DNA of 36,469 nt. It comes from Kiritimatiellia bacterium (lineage in GTDB: Bacteria > Verrucomicrobiota > Kiritimatiellia > CAIQIC01 > Lenti-01). Location: NCBI GenBank assembly GCA_028681135.1, contig JAQUJC010000032.1, forward strand, positions 1-36,469. The letters run 5' to 3'. Positions 17,340 to 26,300 of the stretch are shown in pieces. A program made the position numbers and the translations under genes. How positions within the stretch are numbered: the first letter of the stretch is position 1; the number at the start of each line of letters is the position of its first letter. The notes below the pieces were generated by a model. The model was not told the origin of the DNA. It saw nothing but the letters and a program-made list of their open reading frames with translations, and did no database searches.

Positions 17340-18320
17340 ATGAGCAAAACAGACGTAACGCCTTTCGAGGTCACCCGTTCCGCCCGCCAGCGGGTCCTGA
17401 TGATTCTGACCCACGACCGGCTGGATTGCCTGCGGTTGTGTCTGGATATGCTCGAACGTGCAGAGGCCTTTTCCTGCTTTGACCGCGTGGTTCTGCTGCT
17501 GAATGGGGTGCCGCCTCGTCTGCGACGCTTTGTGGTGCGCTATATGGCGGCGCGTCCGCAGGTGGCCTGGGACACGGTGGAGGGCGACGGCACACGCCCG
17601 GAGGGCATTTGCCATGTCCAGAACGAGTGCATTCGCCGCTACCCGGACTCCGTGTATGTCAAGGTGGACGAGGATGTCTTTGTGCCGCGGGGATGGGCCA
17701 AGCGCATGTTGGAAACCTATGACCAGTATTCCTCGCGCGGCGACCTGGCGTTGATCACCCCCCTGATCCCCAACAATGCCTTCGGCTTGCACCGACTGCT
17801 AAACGAGTTTTATCCCGAAGCACTGCCGGAATTTGAACAGCGTTTTGGTGCCCCGCCGTCCGTCGAACCCAAGGGCGCGACCTGGCAAAGCCCCTATATC
17901 GCCGAGTGGGCCACACGCCGATTTTTGGATATCGAGGCCGCCAATGCCGAACAGCGCCGACGCCTGAAGGCTTCTGGGCATCCGCGCTGGCACGAGTTCT
18001 GCCAGTACTTCAGCATCGGGTGCATCTGCTACGACTACGAGCATGTTCAGCGTATGGGCGGGCGGTTGCCACCGCGCGACGAGCCGGACTGGTGCGCCTG
18101 GTTCGAAGAGAATCAGCAGCCGTGCATCCTCGATCAGAGCCAGATCGTGCTCCATTATGCCTTTTTTGTGCAGCAGGAGTGGCTGGACCGAAGCGCGTTG
18201 CTGGAGGATATCCGGCGTGTCAATTTACCCGGCACATCGCCGTGGACCGCCCCGCTGATGCGGTGGGTCCGGCTGGCAAAACAACTGCCGGGAATCATGC
18301 GTAGGAGGCTGGGAAAATGA
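17340..18320 (+). CDS. Glycosyltransferase-like protein (GT-A fold, GT2-type)
   Basis: 326 residues. The N-terminal part resembles a GT-A nucleotide-sugar domain: 'QRVLMILTHDRLDCLRLCLD' at about 17-36, DRVVLLLNGVPP, and 'DSVYVKVDEDVFVPRGW' at about 103-119, where VDED takes the place of the metal-binding DXD motif. No membrane segment is evident. It is the first gene of a glycan operon and its end overlaps rfbG (ATGA). The open frame extends upstream through the TTCCA array to 17145, but that part encodes only repeat-derived sequence. The ATG at 17340 follows a purine-rich GAGGGGGGG stretch. I recognise the fold type but not the acceptor or donor. The assignment rests on the DED motif and on context. 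Confidence 0.7.
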   Translation: MSKTDVTPFEVTRSARQRVLMILTHDRLDCLRLCLDMLERAEAFSCFDRVVLLLNGVPPRLRRFVVRYMAARPQVAWDTVEGDGTRPEGICHVQNECIRRYPDSVYVKVDEDVFVPRGWAKRMLETYDQYSSRGDLALITPLIPNNAFGLHRLLNEFYPEALPEFEQRFGAPPSVEPKGATWQSPYIAEWATRRFLDIEAANAEQRRRLKASGHPRWHEFCQYFSIGCICYDYEHVQRMGGRLPPRDEPDWCAWFEENQQPCILDQSQIVLHYAFFVQQEWLDRSALLEDIRRVNLPGTSPWTAPLMRWVRLAKQLPGIMRRRLGK

Positions 18321-19387
18321 GTCTGGACACCACATATGCCGGGAAACGCGTTTGGCTGACCGGCGACACGGGTTTCAAAGGGTCGTGGCTGGCCTTCTGG
18401 TTGCAACGGCTGGGGGCGGAGGTGCGGGGTGTCGGGCTCGAGCCGGAGACCGACGAAGGACCGTTTGTCCGCGCGGATGTCGCCAATATGATCCAGCACG
18501 AAACGGCCGATATCCGGGACGGAGAACGGATGGCGGCGCTGGTGCGTGATTTCGCGCCGGAGGTGGTCTTCCACCTGGCGGCGCAAGCGCTCGTGCGGCG
18601 CTCGTATGCGGACCCGGTTGAGACCTATGACACCAATGTGCTGGGAACGGTCCATGTGCTGGAGGCCGTGCGCCGGGCGCAGACTCCCTGCGCCGTCGTC
18701 GTGGTGACCAGCGATAAGTGCTACGGAAATCGCGAAGAAGATGTGGCCTACCGTGAAGATGATCCGATGGGCGGGCACGATCCCTATAGCGCCTCGAAAG
18801 GCTGCGAGGAATTGGTGGCGGCCTCATATCGCAACGCCTATTTTGCGCCCGAAGACCGGGTCCACCTGGCGACAGCCCGCGCCGGTAATGTCATCGGGCC
18901 GGGCGATTGGGCGGCGGACCGGATTGTGCCGGATGCGGTGCGGGCCATTCGCGCCGGCGAGACGCTTTTGGTGCGGAATCCCCGGGCCGTGCGGCCTTGG
19001 CAGCATGTGCTGGAGCCGCTGGGGGGCTATTTGCGCCTGGGACAGGCGTTGTTAGAGCAGGGGGCGGCGGTCGCGGAAGCTTGGAACTTTGGGCCGGACC
19101 CGGCCAGCGCCCGCGATGTCGGCACGCTGGCCACCCTCTGTTGCGAGACGTGGGGCGACGGCGCGACCTGGCAGGCCGCGCCCGATCCCGCCAATCCCCA
19201 TGAAGCGCATCTCTTGCAGTTGGCCATCGAGAAGGTCACGACGCGTTTACATTGGCAGCCCCGATGGGACTTTGAGACCACGGTGCGCCGGACGGTGGAA
19301 GGTTACCGGGCGATGCTGGAGGCGCCGGATGTCGGCGCAGTGCGTGATTTCATGGAAGCGGAACTGGCCGCGTATGGAGCTTTTTGA
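18317..19387 (+). CDS. rfbG: CDP-glucose 4,6-dehydratase
   Basis: A 356-residue extended SDR enzyme that converts CDP-glucose to CDP-4-keto-6-deoxyglucose, the entry to 3,6-dideoxyhexoses and related surface sugars. Motifs are the NAD-binding 'VWLTGDTGFKGSWLAFWL' (12-29), 'VFHLAAQALVRRSYADP', 'VVVTSDKCYGNRE' (RfbG-type TSDKCY), and the catalytic Y157xxxK161 in 'GGHDPYSASKGCEEL', followed by 'ARAGNVIGPGDWA'. These RfbG-specific segments separate it from dTDP- and GDP-sugar dehydratases. It starts four bases inside the preceding glycosyltransferase gene and its stop shares a base with the next start (TGATG). The usual partners RfbF (cytidylyltransferase) and RfbH are not in the window. Confidence 0.93.
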   Translation: MSLDTTYAGKRVWLTGDTGFKGSWLAFWLQRLGAEVRGVGLEPETDEGPFVRADVANMIQHETADIRDGERMAALVRDFAPEVVFHLAAQALVRRSYADPVETYDTNVLGTVHVLEAVRRAQTPCAVVVVTSDKCYGNREEDVAYREDDPMGGHDPYSASKGCEELVAASYRNAYFAPEDRVHLATARAGNVIGPGDWAADRIVPDAVRAIRAGETLLVRNPRAVRPWQHVLEPLGGYLRLGQALLEQGAAVAEAWNFGPDPASARDVGTLATLCCETWGDGATWQAAPDPANPHEAHLLQLAIEKVTTRLHWQPRWDFETTVRRTVEGYRAMLEAPDVGAVRDFMEAELAAYGAF

Positions 19388-20277
19388 TGCAGATTGTTGT
19401 GACAGGCGCCGCGGGGTTCATTGGTCGGCAGGTTGTGGCGTATCTCGCGCAGGATGGCGCCGAGGTGGTGGCCATAGATTCGGCAGGGGCACCGGATAAT
19501 CTCCCGGATGGTGTGGAGTTTGTTCGCGGAGATGCGGCGGAGATTGTGCCCGAGTGGCGCGGAGAATTCGTGCTGGCGCATCTGGCCTGGTACATGGACC
19601 GGAGCAACGCGGATGCCCAGGCGGCGTCCGTAGAGGTGTTGCTGCAGACACTCGGGAATCCCGGGCTCCATGGCGTGGTGGGCATGGGGAGCGCGGAGGA
19701 ATACGGCGAACGCGAAGGCTGTCTGAACGAAACCATGGCACCGGGCACCCGGCTTTCGGCCTACGGGTGGGCCAAGGTCGAATCCTGCCGGGCGTTGCGG
19801 CGGTGGGCCGAGACGCCGGGCAACAAGGCGGTCTGGCTGCGGCCCTTCATTGCGTATGGGCCAGGGCAAAGCGGGAGCATGGCCATTCCCTATGCCATCG
19901 CCTGCGCCCGGGAACGGCACCAGGCGGATTTTTCTGAAGGCCTGCAGGGGCGCGATTTTGTGCATGTGCACGATGTCGCCCGTGGTATTGCCATGGCCGC
20001 CCGGCGCCTGCCAGAGATCACTGGAGGATTCACAATATGCAACATGGGGTGCGGCAAGCCGGTTCGTTTGCGCGATGTGCTGGCGCGGATCGCACGGAAT
20101 TTCGACGCGGAAGAGGGGTTCCATTTCGGCGCGCGCCCGATGCGGGTGGGCGAACCCGCCGAGCAATATGCCGATCTCCAAAGCGTGAAGCGTCTCCTGG
20201 GCTGGGAAGCCAGCATCCCGTGGGAACAGGGCATCGATGCGTTGTGCGAAACCGAGGAGAATTTTAACCACAGATGA
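19387..20277 (+). CDS. NAD-dependent epimerase/dehydratase (SDR), sugar-nucleotide modifying
   Basis: A 296-residue extended SDR protein. Its Rossmann motif is 'IVVTGAAGFIGRQVV' at the N-terminus. 'AYGWAKVESCRAL' supplies the YxxxK pair, and 'WLRPFIAYGPGQ' and 'GRDFVHVHDVARGIAMA' are typical of the family. It follows rfbG with a one-base overlap, so it likely acts on the CDP-4-keto-6-deoxyglucose product or a related sugar (inference), perhaps as a reductase or epimerase of the abequose/paratose type. The start is the ATG in TGATG; a TTG one codon earlier is less likely. The last four codons (Asn-His-Arg-stop) lie inside a partial copy of the ACCACGGATGA-type repeat, so the native C-terminus may have been altered by repeat insertion. 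Confidence 0.85.
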   Translation: MQIVVTGAAGFIGRQVVAYLAQDGAEVVAIDSAGAPDNLPDGVEFVRGDAAEIVPEWRGEFVLAHLAWYMDRSNADAQAASVEVLLQTLGNPGLHGVVGMGSAEEYGEREGCLNETMAPGTRLSAYGWAKVESCRALRRWAETPGNKAVWLRPFIAYGPGQSGSMAIPYAIACARERHQADFSEGLQGRDFVHVHDVARGIAMAARRLPEITGGFTICNMGCGKPVRLRDVLARIARNFDAEEGFHFGARPMRVGEPAEQYADLQSVKRLLGWEASIPWEQGIDALCETEENFNHR

Positions 20278-20280
20278 GCA
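20266..20280 (+). repeat. Partial ACCACGGATGA-type repeat at the end of the SDR gene
   Basis: AACCACAGATGAGCA resembles the first 15 bases of the full repeat at 20324 (AACCACGGATGAACA) with two mismatches, in the same orientation. It supplies the stop codon of the epimerase gene. It may be a remnant of an earlier insertion or of the boundary of the cassette described below. Confidence 0.6.
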
Positions 20281-20323
20281 TTGGGGAACATGCGATAGGA
20301 GTTGGAAGGTTTAAGAGAATTCA

Positions 20324-20354
20324 TAACCACGGATGAACACGGATGGACACAGAT
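20324..20354 (+). repeat. Left inverted repeat of the GxxExxY cassette
   Basis: The repeat starts TAACCACGGATGAACACGGA and continues as two further ACACNGAT-like units, so it is itself a short tandem array of roughly 10-bp ACACGGATNA units. It contains the start codon of the GxxExxY gene (ATG at 20333), so the first amino acids (MNTDGHR) are repeat-encoded. Confidence 0.85.
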
Positions 20355-20716
20355 TGGTTGAGGAGGATCTGACCCGCGAGATCATCGGATGTGCTATGGA
20401 CGTCTTGAATACCCTTGGGCATGGATTTTTAGAGAAGGTATATGAAAACGCGTTATGTGTTGAATTAGGATCGAGGAACATTGCCTATCGGCAGCAACCG
20501 CGCTACGAGGTTGTCTATAAAAACACCTGTATAGGAGAGTATATTCCCGATTTAATCGTTGCAGATACCGTCGTCGTGGATGCCAAGACTATCGAGTGCA
20601 TAACCGACCACGAAATGGGTCAAGTATTGAATTATCTGAAGATCACTGGCCTCTGCATCGGGCTGATCCGTAATTTCAAGCACGCGAAGCTCCAGTGGAA
20701 GCGAGTTGTCTTGTGA
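20333..20716 (+). CDS. GxxExxY protein (PDDEXK-like nuclease-fold family)
   Basis: A 127-residue protein of the GxxExxY family (PF13366/TIGR04256). The naming motif is in 'LGHGFLEKVYENAL' (G, E and Y in register). The nuclease-like core is 'IGEYIPDLIVADTVVVDAKT', giving a PD...DxK pattern in which the usual Glu before x-Lys is Asp. The C-terminal 'HEMGQVLNYLKITGLCIGLI' and 'NFKHAKLQWKRVVL' are typical. The function is unestablished. The start codon lies inside the left flanking repeat and there is no clear ribosome binding site, while the stop is eight bases before the right repeat. The base composition is visibly more AT-rich than that of the neighbours, which supports recent acquisition. 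Confidence 0.88.
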   Translation: MNTDGHRLVEEDLTREIIGCAMDVLNTLGHGFLEKVYENALCVELGSRNIAYRQQPRYEVVYKNTCIGEYIPDLIVADTVVVDAKTIECITDHEMGQVLNYLKITGLCIGLIRNFKHAKLQWKRVVL

Positions 20717-20723
20717 TTTTATT

Positions 20724-20754
20724 ATCCGTGTTTATCCGTGTTCATCCGTGGTTA
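20724..20754 (-). repeat. Right inverted repeat of the GxxExxY cassette
   Basis: On the plus strand it reads as three ATCCGTGTT-like units ending in CCGTGGTTA. Its reverse complement equals the left repeat apart from three mismatches in the inner third; the outer 21 bases are identical. It ends ten bases before the next gene's likely start codon (20765). Confidence 0.85.
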
Positions 20755-20764
20755 GATGGTTTTC

Positions 20765-22042
20765 ATGTCTGATCGCAATGTCATTGTTTTAGGCGCGGGG
20801 TTGGCGGGGCTGGGGTTTGCCCGGCATTATCCGGGCGCACGCGTCTTCGAGGCGGAGGCGGCCCCCGGAGGACATGCGCGGTCGCACGAGTTCGCTGGCG
20901 CGTGGTTCGACCGCGGGGCGCATATTTGTCACTCGCAGGATAAGGCATGGCTCGATCTGGTGTGCGCGCAAACCCCGCTGAATGAAATGACCAAGAGCGT
21001 GGTGCTCAATCATAAGGCCGGTCACTGGTTCGCCTATCCGGTTCAAAACCACCTCTTCGACCTGCCGCAAGCTGACCGCGAGGCGGCCCTGGCGGATTTT
21101 CTTGCCGCGCAAGACCACTACCGCGGGCGGGAACCCCAAAATTATGAGGAGTGGTGCCGCTTTCAATATGGCGATTTCCTCGTCGAGAATTTCTATCGCC
21201 TCTATACGGAAAAATATTGGCATGTGCCGATGGCCGAGCTGGCGACCGATTGGCTGGGCGGGCGCTTGCTGCCGTCGCAGGTGGCCAACATTGTCGCGGG
21301 TGCCGCCGGACACCAAGAGGAAAAACAAGCGGTGTTTCGCACCTTTCGCTATCCGAAGCGCGGCGGATTCTTTGCCATGTTGGAACGCTTGGCGGATGGC
21401 GTGGATGTGCGCCTGAACAAACGCGCGGTGCGGGTAGACGCGGAGAAACGGATTGTCGCGTTCGCGGATGGCACAGAAGAAGCATACGAGACGCTCGTGT
21501 CCACCATGCCGCTGCCGCAACTGGCGGCGATGATTCCCTCTGCGCCGGCTCGCGTGCGCGAAGCCGCCAGTAAACTGCGCGCACTGCGCCAATATTGCGT
21601 GAATTTCGTGGTGGACCGGGTCGAACTCAGTCCGGCCAATTGGTTCTATATCTACGATCCAGATATCGCCGTCTCGCGGGTGTCGTTTCCCTTCTCGCTC
21701 TCGGGAGAGGCATCGGACCTCACGGCGGTCCAGGCGGAAATTTTCCTGCCGAGCGATGCGCGGCCCGACGAAGAGACGCTGCGGGACCAAGCCGTGGCGG
21801 ACATGGGGCGGCTGCTGATGTTCGAAGCCGCGGATGTCGTGGCCGCGGAAATTCGCGGCTATTCACACTCCTATGTTGTCTCGGACCTGAATCGGGCACC
21901 CGCGGTTGCCCTGGTTCGCGAGTGGCTGCACAGCCAAGGCATCGAAACAGCAGGGCTTTTCGGTAACTGGCATTATGTGTGGTCCGATCGGGCCTATGCC
22001 AGTGGGCAGACGCTCGCTCACAACATGTGTGGACGCACGTGA
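20765..22042 (+). CDS. FAD/NAD(P)-binding amine-oxidase-like protein (UDP-galactopyranose mutase/protoporphyrinogen oxidase-like)
   Basis: A 425-residue flavoprotein. The FAD-binding dinucleotide fold is at the N-terminus ('VIVLGAGLAGLGFARHYPG', GxGxxG at residues 10-15), followed by 'VFEAEAAPGGHARSHEFAGA' and 'FDRGAHICHSQDKAW', which resemble the GG motif and substrate loop of UDP-galactopyranose mutases and phytoene/PPO-type amine oxidases. The late segment 'GIETAGLFGNWHYVWSDRAY' forms part of the FAD-binding C-terminus. In a glycan operon, a sugar-nucleotide mutase or oxidoreductase role is likely (inference). Its ribosome binding site region now consists of the right cassette repeat, so translation may be weakened. 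The GTG start of the next gene overlaps its stop codon. Confidence 0.8.
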   Translation: MSDRNVIVLGAGLAGLGFARHYPGARVFEAEAAPGGHARSHEFAGAWFDRGAHICHSQDKAWLDLVCAQTPLNEMTKSVVLNHKAGHWFAYPVQNHLFDLPQADREAALADFLAAQDHYRGREPQNYEEWCRFQYGDFLVENFYRLYTEKYWHVPMAELATDWLGGRLLPSQVANIVAGAAGHQEEKQAVFRTFRYPKRGGFFAMLERLADGVDVRLNKRAVRVDAEKRIVAFADGTEEAYETLVSTMPLPQLAAMIPSAPARVREAASKLRALRQYCVNFVVDRVELSPANWFYIYDPDIAVSRVSFPFSLSGEASDLTAVQAEIFLPSDARPDEETLRDQAVADMGRLLMFEAADVVAAEIRGYSHSYVVSDLNRAPAVALVREWLHSQGIETAGLFGNWHYVWSDRAYASGQTLAHNMCGRT

Positions 22043-23193
22043 AAATTTCTTTTTTAGTGCCGGATTTGGGATGGCCCATTGTGGGCATTGCGGCGCGGAT
22101 GGCCCACTATTTGGCCGACTCTCACGAGGTGGAAATTGTTGGACCCAGCCTGTGGGGGGGGGCCAATGCCATGTATTCAGCCGAATTCAACTATCGGAAG
22201 GTGGCGTGTCCGCGAATCTACCGCTATCCGGAATATTGTTTCGAGGTGCGCAAACTGTCGCGGGCGCTGCAGGGCGATGTGGTGATTGCCATGAAAGCCT
22301 TTGGCAGCACCTTGCCGGCAGCGTTGCGGGCCAAGCAGGAGCGGGGCTGCCGGGTGGTGGCGTATCTGGACGAGTGGGATGGTGCCGTCGCCGCATCGTG
22401 GAGTCCGGCCGAGCGTATCCGGCAATGGGCGCGCGATTGGATGCATCCGTGTAATAATGTCCATGTGCCGCGGATGGAGCGCTTACTTCCCCAGTGCGAT
22501 TTGCGGCTGGTGACAACCCGGTTTCTGGAACAACAATTCGACGGGACGCGGTTTTCAATTGGCGTGGATACGGAGCGGTTTCAGCCTCAGGATCCGGTCC
22601 GGGTGGCCGAGTTGAAAGATCGGTTGGGTCTGCACGGGATGAAGCTGGTGGTTTTTGGTGGGGTCGTGCGCCAACACAAAGGGCTCGAGATGTTTGCCGA
22701 AGCGCTGGCGCGTCTGAAACGGGACGACGTGCGCCTGGTTATTCTGGGACCATTGAATGACCAGGTTCGCGACATGATGGCGCATCCGGTGTATGGACCC
22801 TTGGTGGTCTGCCCGGCGGTGGATGCCGAAACGACCCAAGCCGTGCATCGTGACATGCCGCTGTATCTGGGGTTGGGGGATGTGCTGGCCGTGCCGCTGG
22901 CGGATACCTTGCTGGCACGTAGTCAGATGCCGTGCAAGGTGTTTGAAGCCATGGCGATGGGCAAGCCCATCGTAGCGACCGCGGTATCCGATTTGCCAGA
23001 AGTGCTGGCGGGATGCGGATACCTGGTGGAACCGGGTAACGGGGAGGCAGCGGCAGACGCATTGGCACATTTGTTCGATGATGCGGACGACGCACGAGAC
23101 CTGGGCTGCCGGGCGCGGGCGCGCTGCCTCGCTCACTATGGAGCCGACACCAGCCGCCGACTTCTGCTGGAGTTAATGGACTCTTTGCAGTAG
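22039..23193 (+). CDS. Glycosyltransferase family 4 (group 1)
   Basis: A 384-residue GT-B protein. The N-terminus 'ISFLVPDLGWPIVGIAARMA' is the acceptor-side Rossmann start. The C-terminal donor domain has 'LVVFGGVVRQHKGLEMFAEA', 'VRLVILGPL' and the GT4 EX7E element 'FEAMAMGKPIVATAVSDLPE' followed by VLAGCGYLVEPGNGEAAADAL. The start is a GTG in a GTGA overlap with the preceding flavoprotein gene; no ATG fits better. It is the last gene of the glycan operon. Donor and acceptor sugars cannot be read from the sequence. Confidence 0.9.
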   Translation: MKISFLVPDLGWPIVGIAARMAHYLADSHEVEIVGPSLWGGANAMYSAEFNYRKVACPRIYRYPEYCFEVRKLSRALQGDVVIAMKAFGSTLPAALRAKQERGCRVVAYLDEWDGAVAASWSPAERIRQWARDWMHPCNNVHVPRMERLLPQCDLRLVTTRFLEQQFDGTRFSIGVDTERFQPQDPVRVAELKDRLGLHGMKLVVFGGVVRQHKGLEMFAEALARLKRDDVRLVILGPLNDQVRDMMAHPVYGPLVVCPAVDAETTQAVHRDMPLYLGLGDVLAVPLADTLLARSQMPCKVFEAMAMGKPIVATAVSDLPEVLAGCGYLVEPGNGEAAADALAHLFDDADDARDLGCRARARCLAHYGADTSRRLLLELMDSLQ

Positions 23194-23229
23194 TTCAGGC
23201 GAACTCGCCGTAGAATCCGGCGAATGGGT

Positions 23230-23258
23230 TCAAAGAAATCCGCTATTGCCGAGTCTAA
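23230..23258 (+). promoter_or_regulatory. Candidate ECF-sigma promoter of P1
   Basis: TCAAAGAAAT (23230-23239), 11 bases, then GAGTCTAA (23251-23258). The same two blocks with the same spacing occur at 26808-26836 before the sigma-factor operon, and the spacer is not conserved. GTCTAA equals the sigma-E-type -10 box. A transcript would start near 23264, giving a leader of about 60 nt before P1. Confidence 0.6.
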
Positions 23259-23324
23259 ATGAAAAGAACAGGATACTAAGCGGTCCGCGGGTTTCCGGTG
23301 CAGGCGGATGGGAAAGGAAAATTC

Positions 23325-26300
23325 ATGGCAAGGTGTTGGCGTTTTCTGGTGGGGGTCTGGGGGCTGGTGCTGCTGGGGATCGGGACCGGTTCCGTCCATG
23401 CAGCGGTGCGTCTGGCCGTGCTGAGTCCAGACGACAGCGAACATGCCCGGCAACTGGTGGATTTGGCGATTGTCGAAGCAAGCCGTTTGCCGGAGGTGGA
23501 GGTTCTCGACCGGGGTGCGGCGTGGGAACGGTTGCAGGAAGAACAACTGGCCCAGTTGGGATGGCTGAACGGAGAAACCTCTATCGTGCTGGGGCGCCGC
23601 TTGGACGTGGACGTGTTCGCACTGGTGGAAACGGCGTCCGACGGACGGGAGGCCATTGGACTGGTGGCCTTCGACGTGGGGACCGGCGTCCGGCTGTGGG
23701 ATGCCACGTTGCCGTCGGGGCAGCTCGACGAACAGGTGGCGGCCATCGTTGAAGGAGTGACGGCGGCGATACGCAAGCGCAGTGCCTTGGCCGAAGGGGT
23801 CCGGGCCATCAGCTTTGGCTCGGTGCGCAACGTGGACCTGCCCCGGACCGAGGATTCGGCGTTGGACGGCGTGGCGCGGCTGGTGGAGCGGAGGTTGAAC
23901 ACGGCCGCCAACCTGGTTGTGCTGGAACGCCGCCGCCTCGAATGGCTGAACGAGGAGCAGACCGACATGCTTCCCGGCGAGCGGGAACGAATCCGCAGCG
24001 CCGTGGTGATGGCGGATGTTGAGTTCATGAGCGATTCCGCCGGGCGGGAGCCGGCCATGCGGATTCAACTCACCAGCTCGCAGGGCGAGTCCATCGGAAA
24101 GCTTGAATTGCCGGCTAGTCTGGCCGATATGGCCGGGATGGCGGATCACATGGCGGCGGGCATCTGCAGCCTGATGGATGGCGGATGCGTGGACGCCGTT
24201 CCGGATCGCCGTCGAGAAGCGGCCCATTTTGCCGCCGAGGCTCGCCATGCTCTGGGACATCATCAGTACGAGATTGCGCTGCGCGCCGCCGAGGCGGCCC
24301 ATGCGCTCGCCCCAGAGGACGGGGAAATAGCCGGGTTGCTCGTGGAAATTCTGTTCGTAAGCGCGCGGAAGAAACTGGACAGCCAATATTCCCTGTCCGC
24401 CCTGCCGGGTCCCCGGCGGGAAGGACGTCTCATGGCCTTGCACCGCGCACAACGGGCATCCCGGCTGGTGGGGCAGCATCTGGATCAGATGGTTCCTCCT
24501 CCGAACCTGTATCGGCGCAACAGCCACCCGGTCGTCAATCAAACCACCGAGTCGGAATTCAGCCATTTTATCTATACCGCATTTCGAAACGGTGTGTATG
24601 GCGATCCGGTTTTGCAGAATTTGCTGACAGAATTGCAGCGCCAGGCCCGTGAAATGCTCAACGAGCAGTTTCGCCGCTATTTCCGCGTGGTGGACAGCGA
24701 GTCGGCTTTCCGTAATTTCACGAAATGGGTTGGAAACGTACCGCTGCACTACGGTTCGGTTTGCCGGTCAACGTCGGCGGAGATGTTGGACGATCTGATT
24801 TGGATGATGGAACAATGGCTGAAATTGGCAGAGCACAATCGCCTGGGAAATGACAGATATGGATCACCCAGTCGGCTGTTCCAGAACATCGAGCAACGGA
24901 CGAATCAGTTTTGGATTTCACCGAACTTCTCTTTGAGTGACGCCCCAGGAGCGGGCTGGTCGTATGGCAAGGGAGAGTACCAGCGGCTAGAGGATTTCTT
25001 CGGGGACATGGAGCGGCATGCCAACCCGGTGGTGCGTCTCTACGGGCTCCGCGGCGGGCTCTGGGCACGACAGCAATGGAACCCAATGGGCCGCGAGGCG
25101 TTGGCCGAACAGGTCGCCGGAATCCGTGAGGCCGGGCGAGAAATGCTGGCGGAGGAGATTCCCGCGGACAGCCGAGGGGAACGTGTGCTGGCCTATCGAG
25201 CCCTGTTAGCCGGGATCGCGTTCCTGCCCGACCGCGCCGGGCGGGTGCGCGAGCAGATGGCGTTGTTTGATCTGATGCTTGATCTCGGAGATTTGATGCC
25301 GGAAGTGGTGCAGACCCTGGGCGGCTGGTTGGATGGGAATGCTGGAGCCGAGGCGGCTTGGCGCGGAATTCAGCGAGTGCGGCAGGGCCTGGAGGAGGGC
25401 TCGATGCAGGTGTTGTGGGGGAGGGAGGGGGTCTTATCTGCCGATCTGTGGCGGATTGAAGAGGCGTTGCAGGCCAAAGATGTCATTCCCAAGGATACGG
25501 CTTTAACCCTGGATACCCGCCTGTTGTTCGGTGCTGCCCAAGTGGATGGATTACAATACATCAGTCCGCCGGTACTCAAAGGCGGGGAGGTCTGGGTGGC
25601 GGGCATTCTAAAGCCTGGCAAGCGGGAAGGTGAGGAATTGGCCTTGTACCATGTGACGGTGGAAACCGGGATTCTTCGCTTACTATCCAAAACCGGAATA
25701 AAAACTAGCTGTTGCATCCATTCCCTGGGCAGACCTTCCCGTGGCAACGGATTCTGGGCGGTGCCCACGGCTCAGGACGGCGTGGTTGTCCTGTTTGACG
25801 ATGGACGGCCAGCCGTACATCTGCGTCAGGCGGATGGGCTGCCGTCGGCGGATATCCATTCGGTTCTTGCCGCGGAAGATCGCCTGTTTATCGGGTCGGG
25901 AGCGACACGCCGCGAGGGCTATCTGGTGGTTCACGACCTGAAGAGCGGAGAGACGGAAACCTTGTGTTCTTCTCTGCGTAAAACCGGTGATTCACCGTTG
26001 GACAACGTGGTGCCGCCCTATCGGGTAGAACTGGTGGACTGGGACGAGCCTAAACGCCGGATTCTATTTCTGGTCCATTTCGGGTTTGGGAATCATATGC
26101 AGCGACATCCCGCGAGAGGGTTGTGGGCCTATTCGCCGGATGATCGCTCGTGGAACCGGCTGCAGGAGTTTTATAACGGCATTCCGCGCGCGCGGCGGTT
26201 GGAGGATGGTCAATACTTTCTGGATTCCAGCCGGATAGTCTGCCGGTTTGATCCGGAGCGGGACATTGTCAGATTTTTGTATTCCGCCACGGCGGATTCC

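Larger units (their letters stand above)
20324..20754. mobile_element. Putative 431-bp cassette: GxxExxY gene between inverted ACACGGAT-type repeats
   Basis: The left repeat (20324-20354) and right repeat (20724-20754, opposite strand) match at 28 of 31 positions and bracket a single gene. The unit sits between two genes of a glycan operon whose other junctions overlap or nearly overlap, which suggests a late insertion. Repeats built from ACACGGATNA units are often seen beside GxxExxY genes in environmental genomes (from memory, not checked). No transposase or target-site duplication is visible, so the mobilisation mechanism is unknown. It could be a non-autonomous element or a repeat-associated selfish gene. 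Confidence 0.5.

Noticed and set aside
20324-20754. Classical insertion sequence
   Set aside because: No transposase, and no clear target-site duplication; the enclosed gene is a GxxExxY protein. It is reported as a putative cassette instead.
23205-23223. Terminator after the GT4 gene
   Set aside because: TCGCCG/CGGCGA is a 6-bp stem without a following T tract; evidence is insufficient.
23136-24749. A 537-codon minus-strand open frame antisense to P1
   Set aside because: It is a shadow of high-GC coding sequence: the opposite strand has a signal peptide, paralogues and a ribosome binding site, while this frame shows no recognisable family or low-complexity-free domain.
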